From the NCBI GenBank assembly GCA_903879915.1, contig CAIRNJ010000092.1, positions 1 to 64,000 on the forward strand: a stretch of 64,000 bases of DNA, read 5' to 3'. The position numbers and the translations under genes were made by a program. This DNA comes from an uncultured Elusimicrobia bacterium. Its GTDB lineage: Bacteria; Elusimicrobiota; Elusimicrobia; Elusimicrobiales; UBA9959. Numbering within the stretch: position 1 is the first letter of the stretch; each line of letters begins with the position of its first letter. Positions 9,486 through 17,635 of this stretch are shown here, one piece after another. A model generated the notes under the pieces. It had not been told where the DNA came from, ran no database searches, and was given only the letters and a program-made list of their open reading frames with translations.

Positions 9486-9536
9486 TTTATTCCCGGCAAA
9501 GGCCGGCCGTGCAGGAAAGGCTGGGGCTTGCCGCCG

Positions 9537-10313
9537 CTAGCGCTTTACCGCTATGCAGTCGTACATCGCCCGGTCCGGCTTATACAGCGTGCGGGACCGC
9601 ACGAAGATCTTATAGTTCCCCGCCTCGAGGTCCTGTTTCTCGGCCAGCTGGCCCAGGTCGGCTGCCTCCACGGCGCGCACCAGGTCCGCGTCCTGCGCCA
9701 GCGCGAAGCTCCTGGCGCCGCCGCCGGTTATCACGTACAAAGGCACAAGCCGCTCCAGTCCCTGCGCGGTGAAGCAAACGGCTTCCGCGGCCTGGGCATG
9801 CTTGGCCTCCAGCTTTATCATGCGGGCCTTGGCCTGCGGCACGGTATTGTCGATGGAGGCCGAAACCCAGTTGAGCAGTTCGTTGCGCACGTCGTTGAGC
9901 GACGCCGCTTTCTCGATATTCTCTATGCCCTGCCCTTTCTGTATGGCCTTGGCCAGGCCGGAAAGCTCCTTCAGGTAGACCATGCGCTGGTTGCCGGGGA
10001 TGTAATACATCACCAGCAGCCGCACTTTTTCCTTGTCCGGCGCGCCGTAGTCTATGCCGGCCGGGCTCCAGCCGATCACGGAAAAAAGTTCCCCGTCGCC
10101 GTCCACGCGTATGTGCGGGCAGGCCCAGCCCTTGCCTATGCCGGTGTTGGCCGTGCGCTCGCGCTCTAGCACGCCCTCGGCGATGTCCACGTTCGAGCTT
10201 ACCTCCGGGATGGCCTCCAGGATGCTGGCCATGTAGCGCAGCGCCTTGTCCTTGTCGGTCTCCGGCAGCTCTATAAGTCTTCCGTCCTGCAGCGCGGTTA
10301 AAATGCTTTTCAT
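9537..10313 (-). CDS. PTS EIIA-like protein with unknown C-terminal domain
   Basis: A 258-residue soluble protein. Residues 1-~150 match the mannitol/fructose/PtsN-type EIIA domain, with His67 in GWACPHIRV at the position of the phosphoryl-accepting histidine. Residues ~165-258 form a second segment I do not recognise. I start it at the ATG at 10313 because the EIIA fold begins there and it follows the mgtA stop by 11 nt; an open frame reaching to 10409 overlaps mgtA and adds only Arg/Pro-rich sequence. No PTS sugar permease is nearby, so a regulatory role on the adjacent Mg2+ ATPase, as PtsN has on K+ transport, is an inference. Confidence 0.75.
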   Translation of the reverse strand: MKSILTALQDGRLIELPETDKDKALRYMASILEAIPEVSSNVDIAEGVLERERTANTGIGKGWACPHIRVDGDGELFSVIGWSPAGIDYGAPDKEKVRLLVMYYIPGNQRMVYLKELSGLAKAIQKGQGIENIEKAASLNDVRNELLNWVSASIDNTVPQAKARMIKLEAKHAQAAEAVCFTAQGLERLVPLYVITGGGARSFALAQDADLVRAVEAADLGQLAEKQDLEAGNYKIFVRSRTLYKPDRAMYDCIAVKR

Positions 10314-10324
10314 CGGTAGCCTCG

Positions 10325-12985
10325 TTAGTCGTCGCCGAATTTGCGGTAGAACCAGACCTTCACGTTGTGGGTGAGCACCGCGTAAAGCAGCAGGAAGCCC
10401 GTCAGCCACAGCCAGTAGACGCCGGGCAGCGGCACGAAGCCCAGCTTGTCGGCGAAATGGGTGTGCGGCAGGAACACGCCCACGGTTATCGTCATCACCG
10501 TGGCGAACACCAGCGGCAGGCTGGGCACGCTCTGCAGGAAGGGGATCTTCTTCGTGCGGATTATATGCACTATCAGCGTCTGCGTCAGCAGCGATTCTAC
10601 GAACCAGCCGGTATGGAACAGCTTCTCCAGGTGCATTTTATCCGCCAGCGGCGTCAGCGGGTCCGAGAAAGCTATACAGCCGAAGAAATACAGCATCAGG
10701 AAATATGTGGCGTAGTCGAAGATCGAGCTGATGGGCCCGATAAAAAGCATGAATTTCTTTATATTGCCTATATTCCACTTCTTCGGTTTGCGCAGGTACT
10801 CCTCGTCCACGTTGTCGGTGGGGATGCCCGTCTGCGAGATGTCGTAGAGCAGGTTGTTCATCAGTATCTGTATCGGGGTCATCGGCAGGAAAGGCAGGAA
10901 GTAGCTGCCCCCCACCACGCTGAACATGTTGCCGAAGTTGGAACTGGCGCCCATCTTGATGTACTTGGTGATATTGCCGAAAACCCTGCGCCCTTCTATT
11001 ATCCCCTCTTCCAGGACCATCAGGTTCTTTTCCAGCAGGATGATGTCGGCCGACTCCTTGGCCACGTCCACCGCCGTATCCACGGAAATGCCCACGTCCG
11101 CCAGGTTCAGCGCCGGCGCGTCGTTTATGCCGTCGCCCATGTAACCCACCACGTGCCCCGCCTTCTGCAGGGCGGCTATGATCTGCTCTTTCTGCGACGG
11201 GGAAAGCCTGGCGAACACCGTGTTCTTCCCTGCCGCCTCCGCCACGCCCGCCTCGTCCAGCTCCGCCAGCCGGGCGCCGGTTATCACGTTATCGGAGTTC
11301 AGCCCGACGTCGCCGCAGATCTTGCGCGTCACCAGCTCGTTGTCGCCGGTGAGGATCTTTATGGCCACACCCATGCGCTCCAGGCCCGCCAGCGCCTTGG
11401 CCGCGGAATCCTTGGGCGGGTCGAAGAACGCGAGGTAGCCGAGCAGCACCAGGTCCCCCTCGTCCTGCACGCCAAAAACGGTCTTGTCTTTCGGGAATTC
11501 CTTGTAAGCCACCGCCAGCACCCGGTAGCCTTCCTTCGAAAGGCGCTCGTACTCCTCCATCAGGTCGCGCTTCATCACGTCTATCAGCGGCAGCACCTCG
11601 TCGTCCAGCTGGCACGAGCCGCAGGCGCTGTAGACGTCCTCCACCGAACCTTTCGTTATCATCACGTGCGAGTCTTCGTACTCGATGATGACCGACATGC
11701 GCTTGCGCTGGAAGTCGAACGGGATCTCGTCCACTTTCCTGCAGGTCTTCTCCACGTCCAGTTCCGTGTGCGAAAGAATGGAGCGGTCCAGCAGGTTCCT
11801 GAGCCCCGTCTGGTAATAGCTGTTCATGTAGGCGTAGCGCAGCACGTCCTCGCTGGGCTGGTTGGCCACGTCCACGAACTTCTCCAGCACTATCCGGTCC
11901 TGCGTTATCGTGCCGGTCTTGTCGGTGCAGAGAATATCTATCGCGCCGAAATTCTGTATGGAGTTCAGGCGCTTTACTATCACCTTCTTCTTCGACATCA
12001 CCAGCGCGCCCTTGGAAAGGTTCACGGTAAGTATCATCGGCAGCATTTCCGGAGTAAGGCCGACGGCCACCGACATGGCGAACAGCAGCGCGCTCAGCCA
12101 GTCGCCTTTCGTGAAGCCGACTATCAGGAACACGCAGCTTACCATCACCACCATGAAGCGTATCATCAGCCAGGTGAAGTCCTGTATGCCCCGGTCGAAG
12201 CTGGTCTGGGCCTTCTCTCCGGCCAGCTTGGCTGAAATGGAGCCCAGGTAGGTGTTCTCCCCCGTGTTCACCACCAGGCCGCGCGCGCTTCCGCTTACCA
12301 CGTAGCTGCCCTGGAAGCAGGCGTTGGGCAGCTCGATGATGTTGCGCGGCGCCGGGCCGGGCAGCTCCGCGGCCTTTTCTATCGGCATGGATTCGCCGGT
12401 CAGCGCCGACTGGCTGAGGAAGAAGTCCTTGGCCGAGACCAGGCGCAGGTCGGCCGGGATGATGGCCCCGGCGTGCAGCACCACGATGTCGCCCGGGACC
12501 AGCTCCACCGTAGGGATCTCCAGCTCCTTTCCCCCGCGGATCACCAGCGTGTTGGCCTGCACCATTTTCTGCAGCTGTTCCACGGCTTTGCCGGAGCGGG
12601 TTTCCTGCACGTAGGAAAGTATCACGCTCAGGAAAACCATCGCGCCTACCACTACGGCGGAGCGGACGTCCCCCATCCACAGCGAGATGCCGCCGATTAT
12701 CAGCAGCTGTACCGCCAGCGGGTTCTTGAACCGCTCCAGGATCTCGAAAACGAAGAATTTCTTTTCTTTGCGGGAAAGGGCGTTAAAGCCGTGGCGCTCC
12801 CTGGCGGGTTCCACATCGGCTTCGCTCAGGCCGTCCCTTGAGGTTTCCAGTCCCGCCAGGGCCTTCTCCGGGGAAAGCGCGCAGATATCCAGCAGGCGCC
12901 GGTCGCTGGCCGACAGCATGGCCGCCTGGGACCTTACCCCCTGTCTGACCAGGGACGGGAGCAGTTTCGCGAAAGGGAATCTCAT
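10325..12985 (-). CDS. mgtA: Mg2+-importing P-type ATPase
   Basis: An 886-residue P3B-type ATPase. It has an actuator motif SALTGES, the phosphorylated Asp355 in DKTGTIT, the hinge GDGINDAP and ten predicted TM segments. The TM5 region (GASSNFGNMFS) and TM6 region (NNLLYDISQ) are characteristic of MgtA/MgtB Mg2+ ATPases. It should import Mg2+ across the inner membrane at the cost of ATP. The next gene, 11 nt downstream, is an EIIA-like protein. A TATAAT hexamer ends exactly 6 nt before the ATG, so the mRNA may be leaderless; the only SD-like AAGGA is 13 nt away. No Mg2+ riboswitch leader is seen. Confidence 0.94.
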   Translation of the reverse strand: MRFPFAKLLPSLVRQGVRSQAAMLSASDRRLLDICALSPEKALAGLETSRDGLSEADVEPARERHGFNALSRKEKKFFVFEILERFKNPLAVQLLIIGGISLWMGDVRSAVVVGAMVFLSVILSYVQETRSGKAVEQLQKMVQANTLVIRGGKELEIPTVELVPGDIVVLHAGAIIPADLRLVSAKDFFLSQSALTGESMPIEKAAELPGPAPRNIIELPNACFQGSYVVSGSARGLVVNTGENTYLGSISAKLAGEKAQTSFDRGIQDFTWLMIRFMVVMVSCVFLIVGFTKGDWLSALLFAMSVAVGLTPEMLPMILTVNLSKGALVMSKKKVIVKRLNSIQNFGAIDILCTDKTGTITQDRIVLEKFVDVANQPSEDVLRYAYMNSYYQTGLRNLLDRSILSHTELDVEKTCRKVDEIPFDFQRKRMSVIIEYEDSHVMITKGSVEDVYSACGSCQLDDEVLPLIDVMKRDLMEEYERLSKEGYRVLAVAYKEFPKDKTVFGVQDEGDLVLLGYLAFFDPPKDSAAKALAGLERMGVAIKILTGDNELVTRKICGDVGLNSDNVITGARLAELDEAGVAEAAGKNTVFARLSPSQKEQIIAALQKAGHVVGYMGDGINDAPALNLADVGISVDTAVDVAKESADIILLEKNLMVLEEGIIEGRRVFGNITKYIKMGASSNFGNMFSVVGGSYFLPFLPMTPIQILMNNLLYDISQTGIPTDNVDEEYLRKPKKWNIGNIKKFMLFIGPISSIFDYATYFLMLYFFGCIAFSDPLTPLADKMHLEKLFHTGWFVESLLTQTLIVHIIRTKKIPFLQSVPSLPLVFATVMTITVGVFLPHTHFADKLGFVPLPGVYWLWLTGFLLLYAVLTHNVKVWFYRKFGDD

Positions 12986-12991
12986 CGGTTA

Positions 12992-12997
12992 ATTATA
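12992..12997 (-). promoter_or_regulatory. Putative -10 element of mgtA
   Basis: Perfect TATAAT on the reverse strand, followed by TAACCG and then the mgtA ATG. The predicted start of transcription falls on the A of the start codon. No convincing -35 was found. Confidence 0.5.
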
Positions 12998-13087
12998 GTC
13001 CTTAAGAACCGCGGGATACGCGCGGCGCGGTACAGCGAAAAAACAGTTTAAAGGGCGGCCTGGAAGCGCACCCTCCTTTTTCCGGAC

Positions 13088-14170
13088 TTAACGCTGAACA
13101 GGAAGGCTGAAACCGATCCTGGTGCCTGCCCCTTCTTTGCTTTCTATCTTCAGCGAACTGCCGTGCGCCTGTATTATCTCCCTGCACAGGTTAAGCCCTA
13201 TCCCGAAGCCTTTGGCTTTTTTTTTGCCGGCTTCGGTGCGGTAGTACGGGGTCTGTATCTGCTTCAGTTCCTCTTCGTTCATCCCTATGCCGGTATCCTC
13301 CACTTCGAACAGCGCCTCCGCCGGGCCGGGGACGAAACGCAAGGAAATGCTGCCGTTCTTAGGGGTATATTTAACGGCGTTGCCCACCAGGTTCGTTATC
13401 ACCAGGAGCAGCGCGTCCGGATCGGCCAGCACGAATACCGGGGTATCCGGCCCGGTTACGGCCAGGCGCAGCTGTTTTTCCGCAACCAGAGGGCGCATCA
13501 GTTCGGCGGTATCGGATATTATTTTCCGGGGATCGGTCGTCCTTTTCTCCATAACGAGCCGCCCCTCCTGCATGCGGGCCTGGTTCAGGAAGTTCAGGGA
13601 CGTCTGCCTTATAACGGAATAGACGCTGGCAAGTATCTCGTACAGCTCTTTTCTCCGCTCCGGGGAGGACGCCCGGTTCTCCTCCTGAAGCAGCGCCAGC
13701 GCGATGTTCATGCTTGCCAGGGAATTATTGATCTCGTGGCTTACGAAGGAGATCATCCTGGTCTTCAGCTCCGACACCGCTTTCTCCCTTTTCAGGGTTT
13801 TATTGAGCTTCCAGACCAGGACTGAGACCGTCACGAAAAAAACGCAGCCGACCAGCGAGTTCCAATAGGAGACCTGCGAATACCCGTATTTCTGGTGGTC
13901 TATAAGGAAATCTATCCCCACCCAGACCGCGGCGTTCGCGAGCGAGACCGCGACGCCGGTCTTCAGGCCCATGCTCCAGGCGGCGAAAGAAATAGGCAGC
14001 AGATAAAAGATAGAAAAATCGTATTCCTCACCGGTCACATAATCCATGAATCCCACGCAGAACATGGCGGCGAACACGAAAACCATGGCTCTGCGGCGGT
14101 CTTCTTCCAGAAAAGCATAGAATTTCTTCAAAGCGCGGATAGTCTTAACAGCGGGGGTTTCTTGCTCCAT
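13088..14170 (-). CDS. Orphan membrane sensor histidine kinase
   Basis: A 360-residue kinase. Residues ~28-125 form four or five membrane spans with almost no extracellular loop, so the signal is probably sensed in or at the membrane. The H-box is FVSHEINN with His145. The catalytic domain has NLVGNAVKYTP (N-box), DTGIGM (G1) and GFGIGL (G2). No response regulator is adjacent; the nearest in the window is the receiver-only protein at 33907-34290, and pairing with it is speculation. No clear SD precedes the ATG at 14170. Confidence 0.88.
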   Translation of the reverse strand: MEQETPAVKTIRALKKFYAFLEEDRRRAMVFVFAAMFCVGFMDYVTGEEYDFSIFYLLPISFAAWSMGLKTGVAVSLANAAVWVGIDFLIDHQKYGYSQVSYWNSLVGCVFFVTVSVLVWKLNKTLKREKAVSELKTRMISFVSHEINNSLASMNIALALLQEENRASSPERRKELYEILASVYSVIRQTSLNFLNQARMQEGRLVMEKRTTDPRKIISDTAELMRPLVAEKQLRLAVTGPDTPVFVLADPDALLLVITNLVGNAVKYTPKNGSISLRFVPGPAEALFEVEDTGIGMNEEELKQIQTPYYRTEAGKKKAKGFGIGLNLCREIIQAHGSSLKIESKEGAGTRIGFSLPVQR

Positions 14171-14294
14171 AAAAATAGTTTTTAAACCGCATGCCCAGGG
14201 AACAGCCTACCGGGTAATTGAAACATATTTTACGGCGCGGAAGCTAAAAAAGACCGCGGGCGGCCGTTCTGAACGGTTCCATCGCGCCGTTTGA

Positions 14295-14300
14295 TATAAT
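14295..14300 (+). promoter_or_regulatory. Extended -10 promoter, leaderless
   Basis: TGA-TATAAT fits the extended -10 pattern TGnTATAAT. Six bases (ACGGCT) separate it from the ATG at 14307, so the predicted transcript starts at the start codon. There is no SD sequence. Confidence 0.6.
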
Positions 14301-14306
14301 ACGGCT

Positions 14307-15431
14307 ATGAAAACCACATACTGGGCCGCTTACCGCGCGCTGTTCCCCGCTCTTAAAAAATATACTTTTCTCAACGCCTCCGGCGGCGCCCCGCTGGCGC
14401 GGCCGGTAGCCGCCGCCGGGGCGCGCTATTACAGCGAAGCGCTGGAACACGGGGACGCGTACTGGGACCGCTGGCTTATACGCCTGGAGGAGACCCGCTC
14501 GCGCCTTGCGGCCTTCATAAACGCCGCCCCCGCGGAAGTGGCCTTTACGCTGAACACTTCCCACGGTATGAGCCTGGTGGCCGGCGCGCTCAAAGGCCGC
14601 GGCGCGGTGCTTACCATGGAGGACGAATTCCCCTCCTCGACGCTGCCCTGGCTGAATGCGGGCTTCAAGGTGAAATTCGTAAAACCTGAGAACAATATTT
14701 ACACCATCGGGAATATAGAGCGTTGCCTGACCAAAGACGTAAAGGTGCTGGTGAGCAGCTATGTACAATACCGCACCGGCTTCAGGCAGGACCTGGAGGC
14801 CGTAGGCCGGCTGTGCCGCAGGCGCGGGGTGCTCTTCGTGGTCAACGCCACGCAGGCGCTGGGCGCCATGCCCGTGGACGTAAAAAAGGCCGGCATAGAT
14901 TTCATGGTCTTCTCCTGCTTCAAATGGACCATGGCCGGCTACGGCGCGGCCGGGCTTTACGCGGCGCAGCGGCGGCTGGCGGCCATAACCTTCCCGGAAG
15001 CCGGCTGGCGGAGCGTGGCCGCCCCCGAACGGATGGACAACAAAGCGCGCGTGATGAAAAGAGCGGCCTCCGCCGTCGAGGCCGGCTGCCTGCACTTTCC
15101 CTCCATCTTCGCGCTGGGCGCCGCGCTGGAGCTGCTGGGCGGCATCGGCGTAAAGAACATACAGCGCCGCATCTTCGAACTTAACGACTACCTGGTAGAA
15201 AAGCTGAAAGCCGCCGGGGCGCAGATCGCTACCCCGCTGGACCCGCGCTGGCGCTCGGGCATAACCGTGATCAAAGCCGGGAAGCCCGCCGAAGCGGTAG
15301 AGAAGCTGGCCGCCATGAAGATCCTGACCGCGGCCCGCGGCGCCGGGATAAGGGTATCCCTGCATCTGTACAACGACCGCCGGGATATCGACCGGCTGCT
15401 GGCGGGCCTGAAAAAGCTGGGAGCGTATTAA
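14307..15431 (+). CDS. Class V aminotransferase-fold PLP protein
   Basis: A 374-residue protein of the cysteine desulfurase/kynureninase fold. The PLP-binding lysine is in SCFKWTMAGYG, with the usual Gly-rich follow-up. The block that normally reads D-A-x-Q, whose Asp contacts the PLP ring nitrogen, reads VVNATQALG here, so Asp is replaced by Asn. The residue before the Lys, commonly His, is Phe. There is no catalytic Cys loop as in desulfurases. It overlaps nothing, and the exonuclease gene follows immediately after its stop. Whether it is an aminotransferase, lyase or epimerase cannot be told. Confidence 0.82.
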   Translation: MKTTYWAAYRALFPALKKYTFLNASGGAPLARPVAAAGARYYSEALEHGDAYWDRWLIRLEETRSRLAAFINAAPAEVAFTLNTSHGMSLVAGALKGRGAVLTMEDEFPSSTLPWLNAGFKVKFVKPENNIYTIGNIERCLTKDVKVLVSSYVQYRTGFRQDLEAVGRLCRRRGVLFVVNATQALGAMPVDVKKAGIDFMVFSCFKWTMAGYGAAGLYAAQRRLAAITFPEAGWRSVAAPERMDNKARVMKRAASAVEAGCLHFPSIFALGAALELLGGIGVKNIQRRIFELNDYLVEKLKAAGAQIATPLDPRWRSGITVIKAGKPAEAVEKLAAMKILTAARGAGIRVSLHLYNDRRDIDRLLAGLKKLGAY

Positions 15432-15944
15432 ATGTCAAGATTCACGGCCATAGATTTCGAGACCGCGGATTACGGGCGCGATTCCGCCTGCGCGGTGGGG
15501 CTGGCGCGCGTCGAGGACGGCCGCGTAACGGCCACCGCCTACCGCCTTATAAAACCGCCGCGCCCGTGCGTGCTGTTCACGGACATTCACGGCATAACCT
15601 GGGAGGACGTGGAGAACGAATCCCCGTTCGGGGAAGTCTGGCCGGCGCTGGCCGGTTTTTTCGAAGGGATAGAATTCATTACCGCGCACAACGCGCCGTT
15701 CGACCGCAGCGTGCTCAACGCCTGCTGCGCCGCCGCAGGGCTGGCGGTACCGCCGCATCCGTTCGTCTGCACGGTGAAGCTTTCAAAGGCGGAACTGGGA
15801 CTGAAACCCGCCACGCTTTCGCATGTCTGCCACCATCTCAGCATACCGCTGAAGCACCACAACGCCCTGTCGGACGCCGAGGCCTGCGCGAAGATAATGA
15901 TAACCGTGGAACAGGTAAGGGCGGAAAAGAACGCGCGGCGGTAA
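15432..15944 (+). CDS. DnaQ-like 3'-5' exonuclease (DEDDh)
   Basis: A 170-residue single-domain protein. Exo I is AIDFE (Asp8, Glu10), Exo II is AHNAPFD and Exo III is HHNALSDAE, giving the DEDDh set. It is closest to stand-alone proofreading-type exonucleases related to the DNA polymerase III epsilon subunit. The ATG directly follows the stop codon of the upstream gene, and GGGAG in that gene's end serves as SD, so the two are co-transcribed. Likely substrate is single-stranded DNA or RNA 3' ends. Confidence 0.88.
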   Translation: MSRFTAIDFETADYGRDSACAVGLARVEDGRVTATAYRLIKPPRPCVLFTDIHGITWEDVENESPFGEVWPALAGFFEGIEFITAHNAPFDRSVLNACCAAAGLAVPPHPFVCTVKLSKAELGLKPATLSHVCHHLSIPLKHHNALSDAEACAKIMITVEQVRAEKNARR

Positions 15945-15950
15945 TAGCTC

Positions 15951-16385
15951 TCAGGAACTCTTCACCGCAGGCTCCCAGTTGGCGAAATCTTTTATGACCG
16001 CTTCCGGAATGCGCGCGGGGCGGCCGGTCTTATAGTTTATCCACACCCAGACGGTGCGGCCGCTGCTCACCATTTTCCCGTCGGAAGCCCGGAACAGCTC
16101 ATACTGCCGTTCGGACGAGGCCCGCTCGGCTGTCTCCACCCAGGTGCGCATGGTGGCCGTCTCGCCCGGCTTGAGCGGCATTAGGTAATCTATCTCGTGG
16201 CGGCGCACCACCCAGCCTTCGCCCAGGGCTATCATGCGCCCTATATCCCAGCCGGCGGCCGCGGAATGCCTGGTGGCCGCGTCCATGAACCAGTCCAGGT
16301 AAACCTGGTTATTGACGTGCCCCAGCCCGTCTATCTCGTCGGGGCTGACCGCCCGCGTATATTCGAATATTTTGGAAACGGCCAT
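15951..16385 (-). CDS. Acyl-CoA thioesterase, 4HBT hotdog fold
   Basis: A 144-residue hotdog-fold protein. The segment DGLGHVNNQVYLDWF matches the 4HBT active-site region, with an acidic residue near the start and G-H-V-N-N before the central helix. The family hydrolyses acyl-CoA or acyl-ACP thioesters. AGGAG lies 9 nt before the ATG, directly after the palindrome at 16402-16450. It converges on the exonuclease gene, leaving a 6-nt gap, and lies downstream of dinB on the same strand. Chain-length specificity cannot be read from the sequence. Confidence 0.85.
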   Translation of the reverse strand: MAVSKIFEYTRAVSPDEIDGLGHVNNQVYLDWFMDAATRHSAAAGWDIGRMIALGEGWVVRRHEIDYLMPLKPGETATMRTWVETAERASSERQYELFRASDGKMVSSGRTVWVWINYKTGRPARIPEAVIKDFANWEPAVKSS

Positions 16386-16401
16386 AGTCGTAAGCTCCTA
16401 T

Positions 16402-16450
16402 TAAGGTGACACAGAACTTAATTCTGCGAATTAAGTTCTGTGTCACCTTA
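16402..16450. repeat. Perfect 23-bp palindrome, REP/MITE-like
   Basis: The arms at 16402-16424 and 16428-16450 are perfect reverse complements, separated by TGC. The right arm includes TTAAGTTCTGTGTCACCTTA. From memory, sequences like this flank IS200-like (Y1, RAYT) transposase genes in other genomes; this is recall, not a search. The palindrome sits between dinB and the thioesterase gene and could also act as a transcript-end structure. Confidence 0.75.
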
Positions 16451-16454
16451 TTTA

Positions 16455-17627
16455 TTATATTTCTTTTTTGCCGCCGGCGCGGTAGATGGAGGCCTGGCCG
16501 AATTTTTCGCGGATGGCGTCTATGGCCTGGTGCGCTTTCTCGCGGCGGGCGTCGCCTTCGTCCTCGAACAGGCTTTCTTTCTCCCCCGCCGGCATCAGCC
16601 CGGACACTCTCACGCCCAGAAGCCTTACCCTTTTGCCGCCTTTCTGGAAATCGGCGTACAGCGCCAGTATTTCGCGCCCTATCACGTCGGCGTAATTGGT
16701 GGAAACGGTCAGCGTTCTGGCCCGGGTATAGGTTTCGAACCCTTGCAGCCTTATCTTCAGCGTTACGGTGCGGCCTTTCAGGCCGTCCTCCCGCAGGCGC
16801 GAAGACACTTTGTCGGCCAGCGCAAGCAGGGACGCCTTTATTTCCCCGGCATCGGCGGTGTCGGTTTCGAAAGTTATTTCGTTGGAGACCGATTTCACCC
16901 CGGCCTCTTCTGCCACGGCACGGTCATCCACGCCTGTGGCGAGCAGTTTAAGGTAGGCGGCGTTCTGGCCAAGGAAGGCCAGCCGGACTATATCGCAGGC
17001 AGCCAGCTCGCCGATGGTATTTATTCCCTTCTCGCGCAGTACAGCGGCGGTCTTGGGGCCCAGGCCGCCTATCCGGGATATATCCAACGGGGCGAGGAAC
17101 GCCACCAGCTGTTCAGGTTCCACCACTACCAGCCCGTCGGGCTTTTTAAGGTCCGAGGCTATTTTTGCCGCCAGCTTGGTAGGGGCAAGGCCCAGCGAAC
17201 AAGTAAGGCGCGTAAGCTCTTTCACGCGGGCTTTTATCCTGCGGCAGGTTTCCAGCGGCCCGCCGAACAGGTGGGCGCTGCGGGTGATGTCGAGGTAGGC
17301 TTCGTCTATGCTCACCTGTTCGATGTCCGGCGTGAACTCGTAGAAGGCCGCCCGGATGGCCTTCGAAGCGGCGTCGTAGCGCTCGAAATCCGGCGGCAGG
17401 TAGACGCCCTGCGGGCAGCGCCGCCAGGCCTCGGAGATGGGCATAGCCGAGCGCACGCCGAACCGGCGCGCCTCGTAGGAGCAGGTGGACACCACCCCCC
17501 GCCCGCGCCCCCCCTTGGGGTCGGCGCCCACTATTACCGGGCGGCCCCTCAGCGCGGGGTTGTCCCGCTGCTCTATGGCCGCGAAGAACGCGTCCATGTC
17601 CACGTGCACTATCCGCCTGTCTGCCAT
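16455..17627 (-). CDS. dinB: DNA polymerase IV
   Basis: A 390-residue Y-family polymerase. The catalytic motifs are present: VDMDAFFAA (metal-binding Asp), STCSYEARRFGV (finger region) and VSIDEAYLD (catalytic Asp-Glu). A helix-hairpin-helix region (~180-200) and the little-finger domain (~230-345) follow. It performs error-prone translesion synthesis. The C-terminus (ALFEDEGDARREK onward) lacks a clear beta-clamp motif. It starts 8 nt after the stop of the macroglobulin gene, an unusual operon partner; no SOS box was seen at the start of that operon. Confidence 0.94.
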   Translation of the reverse strand: MADRRIVHVDMDAFFAAIEQRDNPALRGRPVIVGADPKGGRGRGVVSTCSYEARRFGVRSAMPISEAWRRCPQGVYLPPDFERYDAASKAIRAAFYEFTPDIEQVSIDEAYLDITRSAHLFGGPLETCRRIKARVKELTRLTCSLGLAPTKLAAKIASDLKKPDGLVVVEPEQLVAFLAPLDISRIGGLGPKTAAVLREKGINTIGELAACDIVRLAFLGQNAAYLKLLATGVDDRAVAEEAGVKSVSNEITFETDTADAGEIKASLLALADKVSSRLREDGLKGRTVTLKIRLQGFETYTRARTLTVSTNYADVIGREILALYADFQKGGKRVRLLGVRVSGLMPAGEKESLFEDEGDARREKAHQAIDAIREKFGQASIYRAGGKKEI

Positions 17628-17635
17628 ACCGGCCT

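Noticed and set aside
10314-10409. N-terminal extension of the EIIA-like gene
   Set aside because: Overlaps the mgtA 3' end; residues are Arg/Pro-rich with no family match, and the EIIA fold starts at 10313.
12986-13087. Mg2+-responsive leader upstream of mgtA
   Set aside because: Only about 100 nt, no M-box-like sequence, and the TATAAT next to the ATG suggests no leader at all.
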